Below the pieces are notes generated by a model. It was not told where the DNA came from. It saw only the letters and a list, made by a program, of their open reading frames with translations, and ran no database searches. The translations under genes and the position numbers were made by a program. A DNA stretch of 40,511 nt from a virus, in IMG/VR virus record IMGVR_UViG_3300000116_000056, positions 1 through 40,511 of that record; one strand, written 5' to 3'. Positions 30,934 through 36,256 of this stretch are shown here, one piece after another; position 1 is the stretch's first letter, and each line of letters starts with the position of its first letter.

Positions 30934-31181
30934 AATGGCAGCACTCCTCGTGATGTTTTCTTGATGTAGTTTAGTTTTTGTGCATCATACTGCAACTTTT
31001 GCTTCAGTGATTTGGAGATCAGTTTAGGTACAGTTTCCATTTCAATCTCTTGATCTTGACAGAAGCAGATGATTGCCTCAATATAGTTCACAAGACCATT
31101 GCCATTCTTGACAATGTTCTCGATCTCTTCTGAGAACTTAGCAGAAGTCATAAATTTCTTTTCGACTTCTTTCTTATTCAT
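30930..31181 (-). CDS. gp33: gp33-like late transcription co-activator
   Basis: 83 residues from the ATG at 31181 (MNKKEVEKKFMTSAKF). The core EEIENIVKNGNGLVNYIEAI, CQDQEIEMETVPKLISKSLKQKLQYDAQKL follows the T4 gp33 pattern (I-x-K-M-V-x-x-x-x-x-S-Y-x-E-A-x-x-x-F, then a helix binding the RNA polymerase flap). The C-terminus is short (TSRGVLPL), where gp33 carries the clamp-binding tail. gp33 links the late sigma gp55 and RNA polymerase to the sliding clamp. The late boxes across this window would depend on it. It overlaps the exonuclease gene by 8 bases and gp59 by 4. A longer reading frame upstream is unlikely to be used. Confidence 0.75.
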   Translation of the reverse strand: MNKKEVEKKFMTSAKFSEEIENIVKNGNGLVNYIEAIICFCQDQEIEMETVPKLISKSLKQKLQYDAQKLNYIKKTSRGVLPL

Positions 31182-31845
31182 GCTGACTCCTGGCAAATTC
31201 TTCAATGTATGACTTGAGTAGTTGTAGATAGTCATCAATATTGTACTTCTCAAAAATTTGTATAGAGTTGTCTTTTTCGACGGCGACCAGTGTGACAATT
31301 TTCTTTACCTCTAATCCTGTACGTTCTAAAAACATAGCAGCGTAGGCAGTCTCCTGAACGAAATAATTTTCAATCCATGATTCACGTTTAGGTTTTGTAG
31401 AAGTCTTGAAGTCAATGACTGCTAGTTCGCCATCAAATTCAGCAATACAATCAACTCTTCCTGCTAGACCAAGATAGTCGGACCACAGGGGAGTTTCTAA
31501 ACAATGAATATTATTGATACGATCAAGATGTGGCTTCGCTGAAGAGAACATGTACCAAGCAAGAGGATGATCCTTATCTTCTTTACAGAGTGTACTCTTT
31601 AGATACTTCTCTGAATAGTTGTGGAACGCATTACCGCGTGAGGTTGCTGCTGCAGATACTCTGTTTGCTTCTTTTTCACCGACACGTTTACGCCACTCAA
31701 GGATACCTTGTTTGGATTTGATGCCAGTTACTGAAGTAACACTCGGATAATATTTATCCTGATTAGGAAACTTATAAAATCGAACACCATTTTCCTCAGT
31801 AACTTTTGGTTCTAGGAAGTCGGTAGTATGGACAAAATTGAACAT
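31174..31845 (-). CDS. PD-(D/E)XK exonuclease (RecB/MGME1-like)
   Basis: 223 residues. YPSVTSVTG (residues 33-41) and SRGNAFHNYSEKYL (69-82) form the entry motifs of RecB-type nucleases (G-x-x-x-H). LAGRVDCIAEFDGELAVIDFKTS holds Asp132 and the catalytic Asp145-x-Lys147. VQETAYAAMFLE is the Q-x-x-x-Y helix motif. This matches the cyanophage exonucleases related to MGME1 and Cas4/RecB. They probably degrade host DNA or process recombination ends. It is encoded between phoH and gp33 with one-base and eight-base overlaps, so it belongs to the replication/recombination unit. Confidence 0.85.
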   Translation of the reverse strand: MFNFVHTTDFLEPKVTEENGVRFYKFPNQDKYYPSVTSVTGIKSKQGILEWRKRVGEKEANRVSAAATSRGNAFHNYSEKYLKSTLCKEDKDHPLAWYMFSSAKPHLDRINNIHCLETPLWSDYLGLAGRVDCIAEFDGELAVIDFKTSTKPKRESWIENYFVQETAYAAMFLERTGLEVKKIVTLVAVEKDNSIQIFEKYNIDDYLQLLKSYIEEFARSQHE

Positions 31846-32612
31846 TAGAATCCTAATTCGTACTTCGCAAGTAGATAGTTTTTGACTAGACCAGAGCGTA
31901 CAATATCATTGATTCCAAATTCAATGCATGTAAAATCATCCATAGATTGAATGATCCTCATGAAGTCTGAGATACCAGACTTCTCACTCTCTTTGGCAAG
32001 ATCGCTTTGAGCAATATCACCACAGAACATAATCTTACTATCCTCACCAATTCTGGTAATGATAGAGTCAAGTTCGTGGAAGTTTAGGTTAGAAAACTCA
32101 TCCACGATTACAATACAGTTATCTAAAGTCACACCGCGAAGGAATGATGTGGACCAGAAACTGATTGTTTCCTGTGCTCTCAGGTTATCATAGAGCATTT
32201 CAAACGAATTGTCATCAGGCATAGAGAACATATATCTAACCATGTTCTTGTATGGAATCTGATACAAAGCAGCCTTGTCTTCATGATCACCAGGAAGGAA
32301 ACCAATTTCCCTAGTAGGTACTAATGACCTGACAATATAGATCTTATCGTACGGTGAGTTCTCATCAAGAACTTCAGTCAACGCATTATACAGTGTGATG
32401 AAAGTCTTACCTGTACCTGCTACTCCATGCAGTAAAAGATTCTTACCCGTAGCATACTCTTTGAACATCCACTCCTGATTCTCCGTAGCAGGTTCGATAG
32501 GAACCATGTAAGAAGCATCAATAGGGCGTCTACGTTTGATCTGTTTAGCAGTCATGCCAGGTGGGACGGGAGGTGAACCATTAGCAGAGCGAGACTTTCT
32601 TGATCTAGGCAT
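31845..32612 (-). CDS. phoH: PhoH-like ATPase
   Basis: 255 residues. A basic N-terminus is followed by the PhoH core. NQEWMFKEYATGKNLLLHG leads into the Walker A GVAGTGKT (63-70). IVRSLVPTREIGFLPGDHEDK is the PhoH signature after the P-loop. IVIVDEFSNL (167-176) is Walker B, and KIMFCGDIAQSDL is the sensor region. PhoH is carried by most T4-like cyanophages. It was named from the phosphate regulon, but its role in infection is unsettled (RNA metabolism has been suggested). The stop overlaps the exonuclease start by one base. No Pho-box-like repeat is seen upstream. Confidence 0.95.
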   Translation of the reverse strand: MPRSRKSRSANGSPPVPPGMTAKQIKRRRPIDASYMVPIEPATENQEWMFKEYATGKNLLLHGVAGTGKTFITLYNALTEVLDENSPYDKIYIVRSLVPTREIGFLPGDHEDKAALYQIPYKNMVRYMFSMPDDNSFEMLYDNLRAQETISFWSTSFLRGVTLDNCIVIVDEFSNLNFHELDSIITRIGEDSKIMFCGDIAQSDLAKESEKSGISDFMRIIQSMDDFTCIEFGINDIVRSGLVKNYLLAKYELGF

Positions 32613-32613
32613 A

Positions 32614-32844
32614 TCAAATAAAACGACTTAGGTTGGCACCAGGGTGCTTTCTTTGGACTTTAGACATAACTTCTTTGAAACCTTGATCGGGTTTGGGTTT
32701 GCCATACATATGACCACCGATACCTTCTGACCAGTCTTTATCCCAGTCAGGGTTAGCATCTTTCCATTCGCAGTAATCTGTCATGCTCATCTGGAGAGTT
32801 TGTTTTTCTCCAGTAGTCTTATTTATTACAGGGTAAGTTGGCAT
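32614..32844 (-). CDS. Small hypothetical protein between thyX and phoH
   Basis: 76 residues starting MPTYPVINKTTGEKQTLQM, then YCEWKDANPDWDKDWSEG and a basic end. The MPTY opening and the W-rich D-W-x-x-x-W segment are typical of a small protein found with phoH in cyanophages. It resembles the N-terminus of FmdB-type regulators, but it has only one cysteine and no zinc ribbon. Function unknown. It starts 2 bases after the thyX stop and ends one base before phoH, so all three are probably on one transcript. Confidence 0.7.
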   Translation of the reverse strand: MPTYPVINKTTGEKQTLQMSMTDYCEWKDANPDWDKDWSEGIGGHMYGKPKPDQGFKEVMSKVQRKHPGANLSRFI

Positions 32845-32846
32845 TG

Positions 32847-33548
32847 TTAGTCAATCCTAATTGCTGGTTGTACGGATTCGATTTCGTCGCATTTGCAGTC
32901 GTCATTAGGACAAGACCAGTCCAATGCAGCAGCGACGGTTGGGAATGTGCAAGTAAAGATCCTCTTAGCACCCAGTGCAATATCCATGTGTTCTTTTTGG
33001 GTTCCATTGGCAGAGCGAAGATCGATATAATGGATCCATGACCGAACTGATCCTGTCATGTAGATTTTTGTGGGTACGGCGAGGGGGAGTACAAAACGAG
33101 CACACTCCTTTGCAATACCAGAGTCTAGCATATCTTGATACAAACTCATCGCCTCCTTGAAGTGATGCTGCATCAAGATCTCATACTTCTGTCTGATAAA
33201 TGGGTTGACATCATCAATAGAATTCTGACGATTCTTTGTGTCTTGCCTACGAAGTTCTGGAAGTGGAATAGTTTCTGCCAACATAGAACTATCAGCATAC
33301 CTTTGAGAAAACTCTTGATATGTGAATGATCTATGGCGAAGAATTTGAGCCGCAATTCCCCTTGTAGTTTCAATCTCAAGAGTCATTGTTGCCTGCTCAA
33401 ACACAGACCAATGCCCATGCTTGATACAATATGATAAAAGTCCTGCAACATTTGGATTAGTCTGGTTCTTAGGGTTGCTCACACGAGCAACATATCCCAT
33501 AATCTTTTCTGCGTCAGGTGTAACTGTTACCAGTTTTACACTATTCAT
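32847..33548 (-). CDS. thyX: Flavin-dependent thymidylate synthase ThyX
   Basis: 233 residues. The ThyX signature RHR-x7-S is present as RHRSFTYQEFSQRY (Arg71 to Tyr84). LSYCIKHGHWSVFEQATMTLEI precedes it, as in the family. The C-terminal AVPTKIYMTGSVRSWIHYIDLR gives the N/S-R-x-x-x-H/D-x-I-x-x-R segment that binds dUMP and FAD. ThyX makes dTMP from dUMP with methylene-tetrahydrofolate, FAD and NADPH, supplying thymidine for phage DNA. It overlaps the upstream membrane-protein gene by 8 bases and precedes the small gene and phoH. Confidence 0.95.
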   Translation of the reverse strand: MNSVKLVTVTPDAEKIMGYVARVSNPKNQTNPNVAGLLSYCIKHGHWSVFEQATMTLEIETTRGIAAQILRHRSFTYQEFSQRYADSSMLAETIPLPELRRQDTKNRQNSIDDVNPFIRQKYEILMQHHFKEAMSLYQDMLDSGIAKECARFVLPLAVPTKIYMTGSVRSWIHYIDLRSANGTQKEHMDIALGAKRIFTCTFPTVAAALDWSCPNDDCKCDEIESVQPAIRID

Positions 33549-33801
33549 TCTTTGAACCTCTAAGCAAATGTGCCATGAATAAAATTCCTAAGGATTTTAG
33601 ATAACCTATCTTAGCAAGACCGAACAGGGATGTCAAGATAGAATTCCATAACAAAAAGAAAACAACAGGAGCAATAAGGAGATGCCAAAAGATCTTAGCA
33701 GTTAGTTCTGCTGCATCTTTTTGTCTCTCAAGTTGCTCCTGTTGTTCTGTAATCTCCCGTTCTTCCTCTTCAACCGATCGGTTATCAAGGTAAACAGTCA
33801 T
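33541..33801 (-). CDS. Small membrane protein with charged N-terminal helix
   Basis: 86 residues from the ATG at 33801, chosen because it overlaps the upstream stop (ATGA). An in-frame ATG at 33840 would add 13 residues. The first 40 residues are very charged (SVEEEEREITEQQEQLERQK), likely a coiled coil. Hydrophobic segments follow at about 46-64 (IFWHLLIAPVVFFLLW) and 68-80. Predicted as a one- or two-span membrane protein with a cytoplasmic coiled coil. Function unknown. The short overlap with thyX suggests co-translation only. Confidence 0.65.
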   Translation of the reverse strand: MTVYLDNRSVEEEEREITEQQEQLERQKDAAELTAKIFWHLLIAPVVFFLLWNSILTSLFGLAKIGYLKSLGILFMAHLLRGSKNE

Positions 33802-34055
33802 TTTGTTTTGGTCGGTTTTTTCTTGCTTGGATCTTGCCATAATTTAGGATTCATTCTACCGTCAGATTGGACCCAACCAATAAAATCTTTTTTGTACAGG
33901 TCCCAGTAATAATCAAACATCTCTACTTGTTTAGAAGAGAGTGCAAGATCATATGTTTCTTTTCCATCTACAGTATACGTTACAAGGTAACAAGTATATG
34001 GTAGTGTCTTGTCACTTGCTTCTTCTTTAGAACAGTTCTGTTTGAGTACCCTCAA
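33798..34055 (-). CDS. Small hypothetical protein with TTG start
   Basis: 85 residues if the TTG at 34055 is used. It overlaps the stop of the DUF6433-like gene (TTGA), and a GGGGCGG sequence lies a few bases upstream. The first in-frame ATG comes only at residue 46, which would leave a 40-residue product. TCYLVTYTVDGKETYDLAL looks like two beta strands, followed by an aromatic helix (FDYYWDLYKKDF) and a Lys-rich end. No family recognised. Confidence 0.6.
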   Translation of the reverse strand: MRVLKQNCSKEEASDKTLPYTCYLVTYTVDGKETYDLALSSKQVEMFDYYWDLYKKDFIGWVQSDGRMNPKLWQDPSKKKPTKTK

Positions 34056-34516
34056 GATCTACCGCCCCATTCAATAGTAGGAAATGCTTCCTTTACTACT
34101 GCAAATGTAATACGAAACTTTTTAGTAAGATTGTGGTCCTTGATCAGACAAAGCATTTCTGCTTCAGACTGATGCAGTCCTTCCAAAAGTTGAATGAACA
34201 TAGTCTCACGTTTTAGTGAAGGCAGTTTATCTGCTCCACCCTTACAGAAGCGATAGAGTCCTCTATATTCTGACTCAAGTCTGGTGTGATCAGTACCAGC
34301 AGGGGCATCATTTGCTTTATAGGGGACATCACCAGCTGGAATCATACTGACCACAGTGGTATCATAATTCCAAATCAAAAGTTGGCGAAGAGCAACAGAA
34401 TCATACTGCCTCAGTAGAATGATCTTTTCCCTTTTTGTTTTAGCGTTGTGAACCTTTTGTAGGACCTCGCTAATCAGCAGTCTATTACTGCTATTCACCA
34501 TCATTGTTTTTGCCAT
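34052..34516 (-). CDS. DUF6433-like conserved phage protein
   Basis: 154 residues with a GAGG ribosome-binding site 6 bases before the ATG at 34516 (an internal ATG six codons in is possible). The sequence LISEVLQKVHNAKTKREKI, LRQYDSVALRQLLIWNYD, then a mid-part with PAGDVPYKANDAPAGTDHT and LESEYRGLYRFCKGG is typical of a family present in most T4-like cyanophages. It is listed in my memory as DUF6433. The function is unknown. It is helical, without membrane segments. It is followed by the TTG-started gene and lies upstream of thyX in the same orientation. Confidence 0.75.
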   Translation of the reverse strand: MAKTMMVNSSNRLLISEVLQKVHNAKTKREKIILLRQYDSVALRQLLIWNYDTTVVSMIPAGDVPYKANDAPAGTDHTRLESEYRGLYRFCKGGADKLPSLKRETMFIQLLEGLHQSEAEMLCLIKDHNLTKKFRITFAVVKEAFPTIEWGGRS

Positions 34517-34528
34517 AATTTACCTCAA

Positions 34529-34771
34529 TTACTCATCGTCATCTTCATCAATGTCTTCTGGTTCATCCAAGAAATCATTGTCTCTAGTTATGTATATGAG
34601 CTCATCCCGTAGGATATTCCCATTATCATCTAGCATTTCTGGATGTATAATTGCTTTAGCATAGGCTGCATTGTCAACGTATGCATCGATGTGTGGTTTG
34701 ATACTCCAGGTTACAAATGAACCTAGAATAAATGCACCAATAACAACTAAAACAACTAGTGCTACTAACAT
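34529..34771 (-). CDS. Small membrane-anchored protein with acidic tail
   Basis: 80 residues. Residues 1-25 (MLVALVVLVVIGAFILGSFV as core) form an uncleaved signal anchor. The rest is polar and ends in an extremely acidic tail (DEPEDIDEDDDE). A GGAGAGG ribosome-binding site lies 6 bases before the ATG. A late-type box is found 67 bases upstream, within the glutaredoxin gene end. No family is recognised. The protein would expose an acidic domain on one side of the inner or thylakoid membrane. Confidence 0.7.
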   Translation of the reverse strand: MLVALVVLVVIGAFILGSFVTWSIKPHIDAYVDNAAYAKAIIHPEMLDDNGNILRDELIYITRDNDFLDEPEDIDEDDDE

Positions 34772-34838
34772 GGGTTCCTCTCCTTACTACCTAAAAAAAT
34801 TTCTGGAACCACCAACCTCCAATTGGATATACTATGAG

Positions 34839-34846
34839 TATTTAGA
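34839..34846 (-). promoter_or_regulatory. Possible T4-type late -10 box (TCTAAATA)
   Basis: TCTAAATA on the minus strand at the very end of the glutaredoxin gene, about 67 bases before the small membrane-protein gene. It overlaps glutaredoxin codons, so it could be chance, but its distance from the next start leaves room for a leader. Confidence 0.4.
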
Positions 34847-35078
34847 TCAGTTTTTGTTCTCTGAGATATTGTACTGTCTCAGTGCATCCACCAATATTCT
34901 TACCATCCATAACCACTTGTGGAAATGTAGATCCATTCCCAAATTGCTTGTAAAAATCTTCTCGTTGAAAATTTACGTTGAGGATATACTCATTGTAATT
35001 CAAACCTTTACCTGAGAGAACTTGCTTTACCTTTGTACAAAAGGGGCACCCAGGACGTGTGTAAACTGCAAAATTCAT
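34842..35078 (-). CDS. Glutaredoxin
   Basis: 78 residues, the normal length for a phage glutaredoxin. The dithiol active site CPFC (Cys11, Cys14) follows the first strand (VYTRPG). The cis-proline segment GSTFPQVVMDG and the IGGCTET glutathione-binding loop are present. It would reduce ribonucleotide reductase or other targets during deoxynucleotide synthesis, in line with thyX nearby. The ATG lies 14 bases after a strong terminator and lacks a visible ribosome-binding site. Expression may therefore depend on readthrough from the outer-membrane-like gene or on an unseen start point. Confidence 0.95.
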   Translation of the reverse strand: MNFAVYTRPGCPFCTKVKQVLSGKGLNYNEYILNVNFQREDFYKQFGNGSTFPQVVMDGKNIGGCTETVQYLREQKLI

Positions 35079-35091
35079 AAGTATGAGAAAT

Positions 35092-35116
35092 AAAAAAAGG
35101 GCACCCGAAGGTGCCC
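35092..35116 (-). terminator. Intrinsic terminator with UUCG loop
   Basis: On the minus strand, GGGCACC-TTCG-GGTGCCC forms a perfect 7-bp stem with a C(UUCG)G tetraloop, followed at once by seven T. It lies 17 bases after the stop of the outer-membrane-like gene and 14 bases before the glutaredoxin ATG. Confidence 0.95.
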
Positions 35117-35132
35117 CGTGTTATCTTGAAGA

Positions 35133-35504
35133 TCAGAAGGAATACTTCACACCCAACTTAGCGCCGTATCCACGGTCAAGATCCTCATCGCCACTACCAA
35201 CGAAGGAGACTTCACCATAGGCACCCAGAGCATCGGTGAGGGAGACGCCAACGCCTGCCTTACCAGAAGGAACGGTATCGGTCTCGCCGCCGTCAGGAGA
35301 CACCAGGGTAGCGCCGCCTTGGACGTAGTAAGAAGCACTCTCGCCCAGAGCACCTTCATACCCCAGGTGAAGGTCCGTTGCAGCGCCGTTGTACTCGGAT
35401 CCCGTCCAACCAGCGTTGGTTTCCACGTTGACGTAGGGTCCAGCGAAAGCGGCACCAGCAGAGACAGAAAGAGCAGCGGTTGCTGCGAATACAGATTTGA
35501 TCAT
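35133..35504 (-). CDS. Secreted outer-membrane beta-barrel-like protein
   Basis: 123 residues. A signal peptide (MIKSVFAATAALSVSAGAAFA) ends in A-F-A. The mature part alternates polar and hydrophobic residues with many Gly (YVNVETNAGW, DLHLGYEGAL, YYVQGGATL, GVGVSLTDALGAYGEVSF). It ends GAKLGVKYSF with the C-terminal Phe that outer-membrane barrels need for insertion. This indicates an export to the outer membrane as a small porin-like barrel. Base composition is about 60% GC by sampling several lines, against roughly 40% around it, suggesting recent host origin or strong codon selection. It has its own sigma70-type promoter, a structured leader and a strong terminator, so it is a single, highly expressed unit. 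Function during infection unknown. Confidence 0.75.
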   Translation of the reverse strand: MIKSVFAATAALSVSAGAAFAGPYVNVETNAGWTGSEYNGAATDLHLGYEGALGESASYYVQGGATLVSPDGGETDTVPSGKAGVGVSLTDALGAYGEVSFVGSGDEDLDRGYGAKLGVKYSF

Positions 35505-35620
35505 TTGAAAAATTACCTTTAGTTACTTGCGGAATGGATACCCGCAGATGAATAGGGACTCGACTGTCCCGTGTTGTAAAACTTTACACTTTCGTGCAAG
35601 TCCTAATATGTATAAGAGTT

Positions 35621-35992
35621 TTATCTCTCATCCTGGTCAGTATAGGACGGATCACCGTCTTTGTCAAGTGCTTTCTGTTTCCTGACTGCTCTACCGCTCC
35701 AAAATGCCAAGAGGATGATAGCAGCATAGGCAAGAGTGTCGTCAAGCATTACGAGAAAGAAGATGACTGATCCTCCTAGACGAACCCACTCAGGTAGGAA
35801 CTGTGTACATTTAGTAAATGCTTTGCGGAAAGGTTGTTCAAACTTGAAGTATAGCAACGCTAATGCGGTAACAACGAACTCGCTGTATGGAACAACAAAG
35901 TATAATGACAAAAAGATAAAGATAGGCCAGTATTGCCTCTCTGGAATCTTCGCTAAGAGATGAATGTATCTCTTGATAAAATTTTTGATCAT
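35621..35992 (-). CDS. Small membrane protein, 123 aa
   Basis: 123 residues. Hydrophobic segments lie at about 22-47 (YWPIFIFLSLYFVVPY, then FVVTALALLYF) and 72-100 (LGGSVIFFLVMLDDTLAYAAIILLAF). An amphipathic basic N-terminus (MIKNFIKRYIHLLAKIPER) and a charged C-terminus complete it. Predicted to span the membrane three or four times. No family recognised. The ATG overlaps the upstream stop (ATGA). The last codons hold the sigma70-type promoter of the next gene (35639-35667), so the coding end is constrained twice. Confidence 0.7.
   Translation of the reverse strand: MIKNFIKRYIHLLAKIPERQYWPIFIFLSLYFVVPYSEFVVTALALLYFKFEQPFRKAFTKCTQFLPEWVRLGGSVIFFLVMLDDTLAYAAIILLAFWSGRAVRKQKALDKDGDPSYTDQDER
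35639..35667 (-). promoter_or_regulatory. Sigma70-type promoter TTGACA-N17-TATACT
   Basis: On the minus strand, TTGACA (35662-35667) and TATACT (35639-35644) are separated by exactly 17 bases, inside the last codons of the 123-residue membrane-protein gene. Transcription would begin near 35632 and give a leader of about 125 bases with three possible hairpins before the outer-membrane-like gene. Confidence 0.8.
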
Positions 35993-36249
35993 AATTTATT
36001 CAGTTCATCAATAACAGAATGAAATTTCTTTTTAGTTTTTGGTTTAGGTTTATGAGGAACCATTTGTTGTACAGCTTTCTTCAGAGCATATTCAACCTTG
36101 AGTTGATTCATATCCCTCTCAATGGGATTGCCAAGAGCATCTATCAATGCAGCATCTTGGTCTGCATAGAATGTATCTAGGACAACATCATCATCAAACA
36201 TCTCACGAAGATGTTTTGGAAGCATGTCCTTATCAATCTGAATATCCAT
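35989..36249 (-). CDS. Small hypothetical protein with basic C-terminus, 86 aa
   Basis: 86 residues. MDIQIDKDMLPKHLREMF is followed by an acidic part (DDDVVLDTFYADQDAALIDALG), a helix (MNQLKVEYALKKAVQQM) and a lysine-rich segment (KPKPKTKKKFHSV). No membrane segment, no recognised family. It starts 7 bases after the stop of the 915-residue structural gene and overlaps the next gene (ATGA), so these three genes probably form one unit. It could be a structural accessory or a scaffold-like factor. This is only from position. Confidence 0.65.
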   Translation of the reverse strand: MDIQIDKDMLPKHLREMFDDDVVLDTFYADQDAALIDALGNPIERDMNQLKVEYALKKAVQQMVPHKPKPKTKKKFHSVIDELNKL

Positions 36250-36256
36250 TGATTAG

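Noticed and set aside
35147-35455. Second minus-strand frame of about 100 residues overlapping the outer-membrane-like gene
   Set aside because: Out of frame with the signal-peptide protein, and explained by the high GC content of that gene.
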